This document shows positions 1 to 12,878 of a stretch of DNA of 64,000 bases, one piece after another (the first letter of the stretch is position 1; every line of letters begins with the position of its first letter). Source of the stretch: Anadara kagoshimensis (taxonomy: Eukaryota > Mollusca > Bivalvia > Arcoida > Arcidae); NCBI GenBank assembly GCA_021292105.1, contig CM037871.1, positions 38,007,182-38,071,181 of the forward strand, in the 5' to 3' direction. The notes beneath the pieces were generated by a model that had not been told where the DNA came from, ran no database searches, and saw nothing but the letters and a program-made list of their open reading frames with translations. The position numbers were made by a program, and so were the translations under genes.

Positions 1-30
1 TTACGTACATGTATTATACCAGTTTATTTT

Positions 31-200
31 TAGACGGCCGTTTCGGAATACAATTCCTCATCAGTATTGCTTAGACCCAATTATGAAACCAAAATTGTTT
101 TCAAGATGTTGGAAAGATTACTAAAAATATTTTACCACATTAAGGAAGTACTCCGTAAAACTTTAAAAATTGGCAAATTAAGTTACACATGCGAACCTCC
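31..200 (+). repeat. MITE fragments (GACGGCCGTTTCGGAATA end plus long-TIR family piece)
   Basis: The stretch starts with the motif GACGGCCGTTTCGGAATA, followed by about 110 bases that recur at 12287-12410. Shorter copies lie at 10284-10350 and at the ends of 13513-13961. Bases 145-200 resemble the terminal part of the long-inverted-repeat family described at 1314-1790. The open frame at 67-339 lies across this repeat and is not supported as a gene. Confidence 0.6.
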
Positions 201-390
201 CACCTTGTATACAAATGTTTGGAAGTATAACATTTATCTTTATTGGCCACGGATTAGATTTTTAATTTTCGTTTTAAGGAATGTCTGGGAAAGGATTAAA
301 TTTATTGAACTAAAATATTATCGAAATTTCAAATCATGAATTCTGATCAGAATTAAATTAGATCAATCAGTAACTAAGTTTAACTCCATG

Positions 391-421
<31 letters not shown>
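391..421. repeat. (CT)n microsatellite
   Basis: About 30 bases of almost pure CT dinucleotide repeat. The next 450 bases to about 878 are AT-rich and show no gene or recognised repeat. Confidence 0.9.
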
Positions 422-877
422 ATACTATATATGTATATGATTTATGTCGATAATATATTCAACAAAAGACACTTAAAATATTCAAAATCCTGTTAAATGC
501 AACAAAAGCAGCTGCATGCATACGGGCAATGCGTGATACCACTAAGTTGAAGATTGTTATATGTACATGAAACATTAAATACATAATTGGTACATCAATT
601 TGCTAAAATTAGCGATAATTTTGTTCCTACTCACTGAATTTAAATACATTATCATAAAATATAGACATATGGAGGACATAGTTTGCAAAATATTAATTCT
701 GTCAAATCGTTAACTTTTTAGCAAACCCGAGTCAAAGGCTGAGATAAAATATTGGAATAACTCACCGTGCATCGCTCGAAAACTTTCATATAAAAATCGT
801 TTTTATATATAGATAAAGGTCCTGGGTTCATAGGTCAAAGATACAGATGTATACGAAAACTGAAATGATTGATAACT

Positions 878-1172
878 ATTGTAGTGACTATATGTTGCGT
901 TATCACAATATTGTTGAAAAGTATTATGTGTCTGTATCCAGAATTACCCTGGATATATTTGATGTACCATAGTGCCGTGTTTCACTCACTCTCAATTATG
1001 ATTGCGCACGTGGCAGGTGTAGCTAGCTAAACAGGAAATGCTTGCCTTTCCGGAGCAACCGTCCTCACTTCCCTGGTGGAAGTTCACGTATTTTTACTGA
1101 TTTGCCAGCTTCAAAGTTTTTACTTTGCTTTGAGATTGTGGTTTGGACATGGATTGACCAGTATGTTTATTT
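878..1172 (-). mobile_element. Long-TIR MITE family, copy in minus orientation
   Basis: On the minus strand this copy carries the family landmarks: the terminal part with TCCACCAGGGAAGTGAGG, the internal TTTAGCTAGCTACACC and ATATATCCAGGG blocks. It is separated by about 140 bases from another copy in the opposite sense (1314-1790), so the two make a large imperfect inverted pair. The open frame at 1042-1299 is a by-product. Confidence 0.65.
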
Positions 1173-1313
1173 GTTTAACTCATTTGGGATGAATTATGAG
1201 GGTCCTTGTATTAATTATAGCAGGAGAGATGGGGCATATCCTCAGGTAAGCATTAAGAATCATAACGACATGGCAAGATTTACAGCAACATTTCTCTAAA
1301 CCAAAACAAAGAC

Positions 1314-1790
1314 ATTAATTCATGTCCAAAGCAAAATCCAGAAGCAAAGTAAATACTTTGAGACTGGCAAGTCAGGTAAACACGTGAACTTCCACCAGGG
1401 AAGTGACACCGGGTTGTCAGGAAGGGTAAGCACCTCCTGTTTCGCTAGCTATACCCGCCACGCGTGTAATCAAAATTAAGTGAAATATATCCAGAGAAAC
1501 CCCGGACACAGAGACATCAAACTTATCAACAATCCGGTGATGACGACCATAAAACTTTTTGAGGCCCCTGATTAGCCTAAATTTGCAATCCTGGGTCAAA
1601 CATTTACTTGTAAGCAGCTTGCTTTGTTGTATTAAGTTTCCATAGTGGAAATAAGCTCTACTATAGCGTATTAGCGGCCTCACTTCCCTGGTGGAAGTTC
1701 ACGTGTCTAACCTAACTTGTCAGTTCCAAAGTTTTTACTTTGCTTCTGGATTGTGATTCGGAAATGGATTAGTATGTTTGTTTTTGATTA
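1314..1790 (+). mobile_element. Long-TIR MITE, most complete copy
   Basis: Roughly 480 bases bounded by inverted repeats of about 100 bases: the left arm (1315-1412) reads ATTCATGTCC ... CCACCAGGGAAGTG, and the right arm (1680-1790) is its reverse complement ending near GGATTAGTATG. The interior carries GTAAGCACCTCCTGTTT and CTAGCTATACCCGCC. At least nine partial copies exist in this window. No transposase frame is present, so it is non-autonomous; the superfamily is not identified. Confidence 0.7.
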
Positions 1791-3288
1791 TTGACAAATA
1801 CACCATACGTTACACCTAGATTCTTATGCACATACGTCTTGATATACTACTAAACCAGTTTTGTACGTCTACTATAAACAAGCTGTAACAATTTTAAGTA
1901 TATACTTTGGGAGAATGTTTATGATGTTTTTGTAAATGAAATCATGTGGTATCCCCTGTCTTTACAAATGATCTTTTAATGCACATCAGAGGTACTATGT
2001 CTAATCATCCCAGACTGCTTGATACTTTTTGGACAAGAGAACATGATTGTCTGTGTTAATGTTTAGCTAGCAAGTGTCGATGTTATACTTAATATAATCA
2101 ATTTGATAATGAACTGACCATGTCGTGTTGTGTTTCCAAAAACACATTTCTATAGCTGCTATGTAGATATAATATGACCCTAGAATACCAACGCATGTTC
2201 ACTACTACTTATAAAGAGGAGTTTTCTTGGAGGGAGAGGATAGTAAAAGAGAGAGCACTTATATCTAACATCGAGTTACTATATATACCACCTACACCTG
2301 TAAGTACCTATAAAAAAGCTGAATGGGATGTATGATGTATATCTTTACATATTTTTTAATGTTTTTATTTTGTGACATAAATGCACAATTACAATCACCA
2401 TATTTTATATCGTATTTAATATTTACTTTACTTAATTGCATTTATTTATTCTCGGAATGTCAAATTGTAAACGATTTTTATTAAAATAACAAAATAATTA
2501 ATAAACGCAAAATGTCATATATATTATATATATATTATGTTATTATAATATATATTATAATATATATATATATTTATGGAAAAGAAGCGATATTTGAAAT
2601 TTAAAATTTAACAAAGAAACAAAATTTATAAATTTTTGTGTATTTTAGTTAGAAATTTTGTTTTTAGGAATTAAACACTAAACATGCACGAATTTATTTC
2701 ATACTATCAAGAACATTAAATCATTCAGAAACATATAGTAATTTTGAAAAATGAAATCGAAGAGTTTGAACAAATTTGGAGACCTTTTTGGAAAGTTGTT
2801 TTTGGTAACCGTTTCTCACCGCTTTCCTGTCAGCCTCAATAATTTTACATTGATCACAAAAACATATAATGTAATCTTTAATATAATTTATACTTGCATT
2901 ATTGACTAAGTTGGATATATCGATTGCTTTTGTATTTGTAAATTTTATTATTAATTGTGCTTGTTGTATGTCGATAAAAATATACATTACAAAAACAATC
3001 ATAAGTTTCTTGTATTTTATTTTTACATTCCTTCACATAACTTTTACATTTATTTGGATATATCGTTTCGTAAAATAATTTGGCAATGATATAAGTGACA
3101 AATAATAATGAACGGTTTTCATTTGCTCATAGACTGATAGTCGAGTGTGTGGCCATTTCTTTTTGTTTCTTTTAACAGATATGATTTGCCATATGCTTTT
3201 TAATGTTATCGTATTATCCATGACTTCAATCTCTCTTTATGTTCCATATGCATACACATGTTTGTATATTTTCAGACACATATGACGA
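1791..3288. other. Intergenic, no gene recognised
   Basis: AT-rich DNA upstream of the receptor gene. It includes an (AT)n tract at 2517-2575. Short minus-strand frames at 2721-3002 and 3033-3221 have no recognised family, no clean splice joining and very AT-biased composition, so they are left uncalled. Confidence 0.6.
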
Positions 3289-6200
3289 ATGGGCATATTT
3301 AAGACAAAACAAATGTCGTATACCATCTGTGGTGCTGGAACAACTGTTGGTCTGTTACTATTCTTGACTGTAGAAACATCATATGGATTCGTATCCAATA
3401 CAGAGAACAATGTGACAGATGGTTTGAATTATCAGGACCAGAGGACGGATAATAATGGAGTCAATTTTACTGAATATGGATTTAATTTTACGAGTTTGAT
3501 CTATGAGTATGTGCTGGTATGTGGATTTGAAAATCTTTGTTATCCACATAGATTACCGTATTATGTAAATCTAACGATCCCCTTTGTAAGACTGTTAGAG
3601 TGTCCAACGTGTTCCTGCAGGAGTGATTGTTTGAAATCGGACAACTGTTGTCCTGATAAAGCAAAGGAATTATTTATGCTTGAATGTGTCGATGCTCGAA
3701 TCATGACGTCATCTAAAATATCAAACACGAATACCAAGAAGTCACACAATGGGTTTAAAGTCATAGATAAATGTTTTTTACAGGACGGAAAACTAGTTAC
3801 AAGTAATTGTTCCGACAAAAACGAAACCACGATGGATAGTTTAACCAACATGCCAGTTGTTTCTAAGGAAGGGATTTCATATCGAAATAAACATTGTGCT
3901 GAATGCAATGGTATTTCAAATTTTACATTTTGGGAGTTGGATATCGATTGTGAAATATTTACTGATTTCAACTATATTTCATCTTACGAAGAATTAATTG
4001 TTGTAGCGGAAAAAAGATCGTGTCAAATCAAATACCAACCCGTAGCAGACGTCTTTTATCATGGTTGTACAACTACTCCTGAAGCAGTGCAATCAGAGGT
4101 TAATACCTGCAACGTTACCGGAGGATGGCAAGTTTATAATCAGGACATAGAAAAAGCTTGTCTGTCACAATATGTCGTTCCTTATCAACAGTTCAAAAAT
4201 ATATTTTGCTTTATATGCAACCCAAAACCTCGTGAAAATCAACATAGTTCCAAATTGTAATTATACCGGAAAAATAAAATCAAACGACCACAGCCTTGAA
4301 AAGGCGTGTGAAACATTTAGTTCCTCAGAAGTGCTTTGGCCCTTTAAAAATATTTTTTGCTATTTATGCAACAACAGAATGGCACGGAATCTACATTTTA
4401 AAGACTCGGTTGTTAATATTATGGAGGGTGTCTCTAATAGAACTTGGGGTCTGTATTATCGGATCGAGATTACTAAATTCAAATATAGCTTCTTTATTAA
4501 AATCCACAAAAAGATTAGGTCAAATCAAAAAAATTCCAATGTATCAGCTGAAAATGCGGTCATGCAACAGGAAAAAAGTAACAAAATTACTAACATTGCC
4601 AAATTGATTGAATATGGTTTTGCAACCAACGAGACATTTCGATACTGCTATGACCCTAACTCCTCAAGGTTACTCCCCTTTTCAAATCCAGGTTCAAATT
4701 GGTGTTACTGTAATTACGCTTGTTTGTTTTCAAATAAGGAGTGCTGTGCCAACATACCTCTTCGGATAACAACTACTTGTTTCAATGATACTATTTCAAG
4801 CGCGCAATTCATTGAGAATGATAATACCAAATATCTTGCAGTTCAAGATTGCAAAGATACTTTTGAAGGAACTCCACTCCAGTCTCGTTGTCATGACAAC
4901 TCAACTGATGATATTTTTACTTTTCTTCCGGTTTCTATTGATGGCGTAACATATAGAAATTTTGACTGTCTGATTTGTAATGAATTTAACAGACCCAACA
5001 ATATAAAATTTAATGGTTTATACAGGTCAGAACAGCCATGGGATATCGAAATATTTTGCGAAAATGGCCTTGAACATGATGTGCTTGATACAATAATAGA
5101 CATCATACATTTAGCCAAAAGAATGAACTGTTCTCTTAGATACAATCCTCCAAAAAGTAATCAGCAATTCTCCAAAGTGTTCGAAACGAAAACATGCGGC
5201 CATGGTTCTGACTTAATCTCGCGGTGTAACATGACTGGAAAATGGATGAAGTATGACCATGATATCGCCTTGGCCTGTGAAAGTTTGGAGGAACATAGTT
5301 TGCCAACATACAAACCATTTAAAAATATTTATTGTTTTCTTTGTAACCCGAACATTAGTGTTGATGCAACGGTGTCAAGTTGTAATGACACTGGAAAATG
5401 GGATATTTATAACCAAAATGTTGAAAAGGCGTGCAAGACATTACCTTACATATCGTCATTGTATCCTTATAAAAATATGTTTTGCAAGCTGTGCAACCAA
5501 AAGACCAACATTACTCTCCCGCAAAATTCAGGAAGATCAGTAATTAGTTTTGGTGGAATCACACAGGTTACTGGTAATTACAGAAATCTATTTGGACTAC
5601 CTTCTCAGTATGGAACTTCAAATAAAGAGAATCAACGACAGTGAAATGTGGTGATAAAGAAATATCTAATTCAAATAAGGTCGGTAATGTATTTTTGTAT
5701 CGCAATAGCTAACGTAACCAAGAATACAAACAATGACTTGAATGAAAACATTAAGATCAAGAACAAACATGGCATCCATGTCATAATCACAATCAATCCA
5801 AAAGCAAAGTAAATACAAACATATCAATCCATCTTCACATCACAATCCAAAAGCAAAGTAAAACCTTTGAAATTGACAAATTAAGTTAAACACGTGAACC
5901 TCCACCAGAAAAGTGCGACTGAGTGCTCCGGAACGGAATAGCTAGGCTATTGATTATTAAACTTCAGACTTTAAACGGGAAATGGAGTAAAAGTCCAAAA
6001 CTGTGTATTGGTACTTCAGTAAAGTTCACAACTTTGATGCTGAAGTAAAATTTTGAAAGGACACTAAATCTAACTAAAACTTAGTTGTAATTGTGGCAAG
6101 CACAATGACGAAAATCTCCCATCTCCCCGACAGTTTTGTTGGAATTTAAAAACATTACGAGGGTAATTTATATGCATGGGTTTCCAAAAGGCATTACATG

Positions 6201-9200
6201 TATACAAGGTTTATGAAAACGTAATACTTGTGTAAATAAAACGTCCGTTTCTATGGCAACGGAAAGCATTTTGAAAATTTAAAACGCCGAGTGATAATCT
6301 ACTGAAGGTGAGTGACAATGTTATAATGTTTCAGTAAGTTTCAATTATTTTGTTTGTTTCTACGGCAACGACGGTCATATTGAAATCTGTCGATATCATT
6401 ATGTTTTTAATTGGTATCGATTACGCTTGATGCTTGGAATAATCCTATAAAATATCATGAAAATCGGACGAATTGTTATTGAAAAAATGGGTTTAAGGTT
6501 TTGATACTTAAACCTGTTTCCATGGTAACGGTAGTCATGTTGGAAATTTAAAATGTGGATTGCACATTTACATGTTTGATACATTGTTGTCTCATTGACA
6601 TTGATCGAAGTATGCGTGAGAAAAGGAGAAGACAAACAAACAGTATGATGGGAAATAAATAAAAATTATAAAGAAAAGAGATGAAACAAAATAAGGACAA
6701 TAAGTCCCCAATACACAGTGTGGTGGGAGACTTAATGTTTAGAAAAGAGAAGAAATGAAATACCGGTAAGAATATTGTTGCTTTTACATAGGGACTTCCG
6801 AAATTATTAGGTCTCCCATTACATCGTATGTGGAAGACTTATTGTTCCAATTACCTTTCTCCTCTTTTCTTTTTCTTCTTATTATTATTCCACTTTCCGC
6901 ACGTGCTTGTCACTTTCCGCCTGCGCTTGTCTCCCCTTTTTCTCAGAGATGCCTCAATCAATCTCAATGAAACTTTATAGCAACAATCTAATAACCATGT
7001 AGATGTGCAATCCGCATTTAAAATTTACATCATGACTGTCGTTACTATGTGACGTGTGAGAGGTGTGAGAATTTCGTCATTGTGCTTGCCACATTTACAA
7101 CTACTCTGTGACAATGAAATATTTTTTATTTCCATAAAAAAATCAAATAAACGAATAAAGATTGACATTTTTACTTACCTGTGTCGTAATAGGAAATCTG
7201 TATGCGCCTAGAATACTGTATATCTGCACAGGGTGAACGTTTGCTCTATAGGGATTAAACACGTTGAAAAACCAGGCAAATGGAGGATCCTGTTACGCAT
7301 ATGACGTAAAACGTTACAAAGAACATCACTTTCGGTGTTAACATGGACATTTTTGTCATGTAAAATCCCCATGGAGCCCACATTTTCCTTACTACAGAAA
7401 TACTTGATTACAATCGCGGATGTGCATACAGATTTTTAATTACGACTAGGTACAAGTGATTGATAAATATCAATCTTTTTTCAAGTTTATTTGATTTTCT
7501 ATGAAAATAAAGAGTATTTCACTGTCACAAACAGAGTGGTTCCAACAGAAGTTAATAACTACTTTTAGATTTTGTTATTACATCAATACATTGGATATTG
7601 AATAAAAGGAGACATTGGATTAAAAACCAGACAAATCAAACAAAAACTTAAGCATGATGCAATCAAAGTAACAGTTTCCACCTATCAATTTTTTTCAAGA
7701 TACTTTTATTGTGTATATATTTATATTTTTCAGAACGGAATGTAGACAAATAAAATGTTACCCGGGAAGGTTTTTACAAAACTCCACATGCTATGCGCTA
7801 TTCAATTCAGCTTCCAACATGAGATATACCCTTGCATACAGTATTACAGGGGAGATCATGGCATCAAATCATACTATGTTAGACAACCTACGTAATATCA
7901 CTAGACAACTTAAGAAATCAATAGAATCAGCATTAGGGACAAACTATGTAGTGTTTTCTACGTTTTATCTAGTCAGTAATATGACGTGTACGTATGACGT
8001 CATTCTTAAATCAGCTAAAATGGTGATTTTGCATATCTATACGTCATTATACATTCCAGGATCGATAAAAAGACAAGAAGCAGAAATGTCTTTGTTAGAA
8101 TTAAAACGGAACCCGATTGACTTCTATTTAAACAAAGAAAATGTCTCATTCAGTACATATAAGGATGACGTTGCATATAGAATACCGTCCTTGGTTAATC
8201 GTTGGGATTTCCAACAAAAATGCTTTGTGATGAAGGCTTACGGTGATGCTAAATCCCACAATACACATAGGAACAGTTTTGTGTCAATGTTATTAATTTG
8301 TGATCAAATTGAACTGGAACCAAAAGAATTTTCTATAGATGCATTGCAAACATCACTTACACTAAAATCATCTAAAGCCATATTCAGTTATGACGAGTTT
8401 TATTTGCCCGGTAATGGACGTGCTAGAATCTGTTTGGATTTGTTCAATAAGAGGACATCGTCTGATGTCAATATTTTGGATATAATCATAAACATAATAT
8501 CTCTGATTTGCACATGTATATCTATGATTTGTCTTTTGGTAACTTTTTTTACAGTATCTTCCAATCACTTAGGTCACTACCAGGAAAAAATAACATGAGT
8601 CTTGTAGCCGCCATGTTTTTTGCCCAAGGGTTTCTACAATTTGGACTGAAACAGACAGAGAACTCATACGTCTGCATTGTAATTGGAATTCTAATACATT
8701 ATTTCTGGCTTACTATGTTTTTCTGTTTGAATATTTGTACATTTCATATGTACAGGGTATTCTGTCATGATGTAGTGACATTTTCGAATACACACCAGAA
8801 CAAAACATTCATCCGATACCTATGTTTTTCTTACGGCATGCCCTTTATAATAGTAATGACTAAATTGGGCATTTTCTATCTTTCAACGAGAACTTTCGGT
8901 TATGGCGGAAACACGTGCTTCATGTCGGAGATTATATCATATGTATTATCATTTTTACTCCCTATCTTGTGATCTGTGTTTTCAATATCATCTTATTTGG
9001 ATGTGCTATCCATAAAATAAAAAATTCTCCCAATGTCCAAAGTAACGCCAGTAGCAGACGTGACATGTGGATTTATTTGAAGTTATTCTCTATAACTGGT
9101 ATAACGTGGATACTGATAATCGTAGATTCATTTTTCAGTGTATCCTTCTTTTCAGTTATAGTTGGTCTTTTAAGTGGTTTACAGGGACTATTTATAATGA

Positions 9201-9361
9201 GTAGTTATATAGTTAACAAAAGAGTGAAACTGCTGTATGAAAATATGTTTAAAAACACTAAATGTATTGTAAGCAGAAATGACAATACTTTAACAGAAAA
9301 TGGTAAAAGTGGCACAGAGTCAACTAAAGTCTCGTCACCAAAGCTAACAACTAAAAACTAG
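3289..9361 (+). CDS. Methuselah-like (family B/adhesion-type) G-protein coupled receptor with somatomedin-B-like ectodomain
   Basis: Two large coding exons are visible: 3289 to about 5620 (ectodomain) and 7734-9361 (pre-membrane region, seven helices, tail). The start MGIF... or the MSYT methionine at 3313 precedes a hydrophobic signal peptide ending near ETSYG. The ectodomain has two SMB-like knots (CSCRSDCLKSDNCCPD; CYCNYACLFSNKECC) and four modules of the form CN-x-TG ... AC ... FKNxFCxxCN. Exon 2 opens at an acceptor (TTTTCAG) with TECRQIKCYPG, then the helices; helix 7 has LSGLQGLFIMSSY. No GPS cleavage motif is seen, which fits Methuselah-like receptors. The reading frame shifts by one base at three homopolymers (A-run near 4229, T-runs near 8543 and 8953); each shift restores family-like sequence, so assembly error is likelier than decay, but a young pseudogene is possible. 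The exact donor of exon 1 is unresolved. Ligand unknown. Confidence 0.8.
5758..5942 (+). mobile_element. Long-TIR MITE fragment in receptor intron
   Basis: Terminal part of the long-inverted-repeat family with a local duplication of its first 60 bases (ACAATCC AAAAGCAAAGTAAA occurs twice). It lies directly after the ectodomain exon. Confidence 0.6.
6081..7105. mobile_element. About 1 kb foldback-type element with nested inverted repeats
   Basis: The left end (TAGTTGTAATTGTGGCAAGC, then ACAATGACGAAAATCTC) returns as its reverse complement at 7060-7105. A second inverted pair lies inside (AAAATGTGGATTGCACA near 6550 against TGTGCAATCCGCATTTAAA near 7003), and an innermost pair of ATAAGTC/GACTTAT blocks lies at 6697 and 6835. 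No transposase is seen. The rest of the intron (7106-7733) shows nothing recognised. Confidence 0.6.
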
Positions 9362-9867
9362 CGTAGAAAGCACTTGCATCTAGAATGTTGAACTTTAAGA
9401 GCAAAATCCATTATCTGGATTAAAACTTGTGAACACTGCATTATGTAATGTAAAGAACGGTGTCATTAATTGTCTAAAAAGATACTCGTTATCTAGAGTG
9501 ATAACTTGTAAATAATTTGTCTAAAACTTTGGGATGTTATTTGTCATATTTTATCTATAGGCATGTAATGACTACATATTGAAAACAAAATCATAATGAG
9601 AATCAGATAGCATTGTTATGTGTTGGTTTTGAAATTGAATTAAAATAATGCTTTCAAAATTAGAACATAGCTTTGAATTTTTTTTTAATCCAAAATCAGC
9701 AAATGACAGTACTTTAATATTCTTATGTATAAAGAGAGTTACCACTGAATTAGATTATAATTACAATGAATTTTTACATTTATATCTCCCCGTTTTCATC
9801 AGATTGGCACAAGCCCAATAGTCCAAAACTGTCTTTATACTTTCCAATACATAACAAGAGGGTTAAA

Positions 9868-9945
9868 AAATGTTGAAACTGTGGTACTTTAAAATGTTGA
9901 AACTGTAGTACTATAAAAATGTTGAAACTGTAGTACTATAAAATA
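9868..9945 (+). repeat. 24 bp tandem repeat, three units
   Basis: Three copies of a unit close to AAATGTTGAAACTGTAGTAC plus four to six bases. It lies about 500 bases past the receptor stop codon. Confidence 0.8.
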
Positions 9946-12878
9946 TTGGAAATAAGTTAAGGAAAATCCTAGTTTAGGAATGGTTATAAACCGGGTTAAA
10001 AACTAGGTTAAACTAGACAAATTAGGTTATACACGCGAACTTTCATTGGCGAATTGAGGCCGGAAGGGTAAGCACCTCCTGTTTAGCAAGCTAACCCTCC
10101 ACGTTTGAAAACAAAGTTTAGAGTGAAAGGAACATGGAACCAATAATGAGTTTATTAATATAAATGAAATTATTTTGCGTAAATTTGGGATTACAGTTCC
10201 ATATCCAAATGCTAGATTAGTCAAAAGTTACCGTTACCTAAATAACATTAATGCACAATTTTTACTAAACTTGTTTTATTTTACAGCACTAGACGGTCAT
10301 TTCGGAATAAAATGCTTTGTCAATGAATTAGTGTTAGGAACAAAATTTTTGAAATCAATGTTCTTCTTTATTGTTTTTCTAGGTCGTTATATTGATGTAT
10401 TTAAAATGACATTTGAAAAGGAAGAAAAAATTGATTTCGTGAAGTTGTTTTGATTTATTCAATATGTATCAGAAGTCAATGACTAATTTCATGGTGTGTT
10501 TGATTTACTATATAGTATTAATTTAGGACACGTATCAGATATTAATGAATTCTAATTCACTCTTAATTTCATGGTGTGTTTGATTTACTATAAAGTATTA
10601 ATTTGATAAAAGTTGTTGTAATTGGCGACTCTAATTTATATCGGTAATGACTTTCTTTTATATTTAATAGGGTTTAAATATTCAAAAGCTAGATCTATCA
10701 AACTTGCTTTATGAGTGATCATTGTACCAGTAAAAATTTGAAATTGGTTTTATATAAATTAGAATATTTACAGAAAGATGGAAAATAAAAGGATTATTTC
10801 TTTTTGACTGATTTTCTCGATGCATTTGAAAATAGCGTGTCATTTTAGTTTTACAATGTTTTATGACCGTCATCACACTATTGTTAATAAGTATGATACC
10901 TTTGTATCTTAGATATATTTGACGTCTCATAGTTCCATGGATTGGTTAATGTTGTTTATGATAAATTAGAATATATACTGAAAGACGGAAAAGAAAATGA
11001 TTACTAGTATTTCTTGATATATTTTAAAATAACGTATCACTTTAGTTTTACAATGTTTTATGGCCGTCATCACACTATTGTTATTAAGTACGATGTCTTT
11101 GTATCTTAGATATATTTGTCGTCCCACAGTTCCATGTTCATTTCACATGTTTAAACTATGATTTACCGTCAGTTTTTGCTTTTGGGATTGTGATTTCGAC
11201 ATGGACCGGTATGTTTGTGTTCGATTTAAAGACTCTATGAGAAACGAGTAAATGAATTTAACTTTTGCGCTATACGTGAAAAACCTGTAATTATTACAGA
11301 TTAAAATTAGGTTGGAATTGCAATAAAGTTCATTTTTTATATGTTGAGTGTCCTGTTTTGATACAGATTTTAAATCCAGTTAAACATTTTCTAAAAGTGT
11401 ACATTTATGTACAGTAAATGTTCAAATTTTCTGTCGACAATGTACCCTATTTATATGTACTTATGTTCTCTATGAAATGATTACAATATTTGCCTCTTTT
11501 GGTCTAACTTGAATCGTACTCACTAGTATGAAATAGCTTGTCAGTTTGGGTTTTTATTTTTCCAATTACATCCATCAGACAGTTTCCTGATAAAATTTAC
11601 AATATATACTAGATTTGGATATAATATGATAACAATGATAATCTGACATAGTTAGGTATGTTATACTTTAATTTATATCTATAATTTTATATAATATACA
11701 TATAATAGTTACTTACTTTTTGCATCATCTCTATAAATATCTTAATGACAATAATTAAACACATAAGCACTACATTAATTAAATGATTTCATAATTAAAA
11801 ACAAACATACTGATCCATGTCCGAACCACAATCCAGAAGCAAAGTAAAAAATTTGGAACTGACAAATTAGGTTAGACACGTGAACTTCCACCAGGGAAGT
11901 GAGGCCGGGTGCTCCGGAAGGGTAAGCACCTCCTGTTTAGCTAGCTACAGCCGCCACGTGTGTAATCAAAATGGTGTGAAAGGAACATGGAACTATGAGA
12001 CGTCAAATATATCCAGGACATAACTGAGTTAACAGAATTAGAGGTCACCTACCGGAGAATAACGACGAAAACAAAACAGAAAGAGTTGTCAAGAAGAATA
12101 ATATCCGTGAAAACAAAGTTTTATCCGTTTCATAGGAATATTCGATTTGGTCAGTCTTGTAAAAAAAGCCTCCCTGGTAATCGTAGAACAAAAAACACAT
12201 TGCAACAAACAGTACCAAATAGGAAATGCATATATTATAAAACTCTCGAATTTAGATCGGCATCGTATTACATATTATGTAATTTACAGCACTAGACGGC
12301 CGTTTTGGAATACAATTCCTCATCAGTAGTGCTTGAACCATAATTACGAAACCAAAATTATTTTCAAGATGTAGGAAAGATTGGCAAAGAACCAAAATAT
12401 ATTTTACCAAATTTAGCGAAGGAAATACATTGCATGAGGGAGTATACCTTAGTTTTTGAGGAATTTTAAATTTTAATAGCAAAATGTGCGTCACTGTTAT
12501 ATGCTCCAACGTCTTTAGTTGGGTCTATAACCATCACACACATTGGTATTTTTGCTTCAGGCTGACTCAATTTTTTCCTGACGAATTTGTAGCATAAAAC
12601 GTATAAACGGCCGGATAAAAATAGACGAATTTTTCTCATGTTGACTGGGTTTTTTTAATTGAAAGTACTAAAAATTCGGACTTTTTGTAGAGAAATTGTA
12701 CCAAAATCAAAAACTTAATAGAAAAGTACCTTAATAGCAACCTTGCGCCCTAAACATGTACCGATTTGGACAAATGCTTATGTCATGTTTCAAATAAGGC
12801 AAACAAATGAAAATAAAAGATAACTATAAAGAATAGGAAACAACAAAAACAACAAATCGCCGTTTGAAAATAATTCGT
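9946..12878. other. Intergenic, repeat-filled, no gene seen
   Basis: Between the receptor and the first C1q gene. It contains long-TIR MITE pieces at 10017-10150, 10842-11215 (two right halves about 190 bases apart) and 11803-12030, and GACGGCCGTTTCGGAATA-type ends at 10284-10350 and 12287-12410. A direct duplication around 10485-10605 repeats TTTCATGGTGTGTTTGATTT. About 12411-12878 holds nothing recognised. Small frames here have no family match. Confidence 0.6.
11803..12030 (+). mobile_element. Long-TIR MITE, left half
   Basis: Begins AAACATACTGATCCATGTCC and runs through the TTAGACACGTGAACTTCC arm, GGTAAGCACCTCCTGTTTAG and GCCACGTGTGTAATCAAAA. It carries two CACGTG E-box hexamers, one in the arm and one in the interior. 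The right half is missing. Confidence 0.7.

Noticed and set aside
1417-1683. 88-codon minus-strand frame
   Set aside because: It coincides with the interior of the long-TIR MITE, and matching pieces at other copies are not open.
2721-3221. Two minus-strand frames (93 and 62 codons) that might be exons of one gene
   Set aside because: No recognised motif, a stop between them, no convincing splice pair, and AT-biased residues typical of chance frames.
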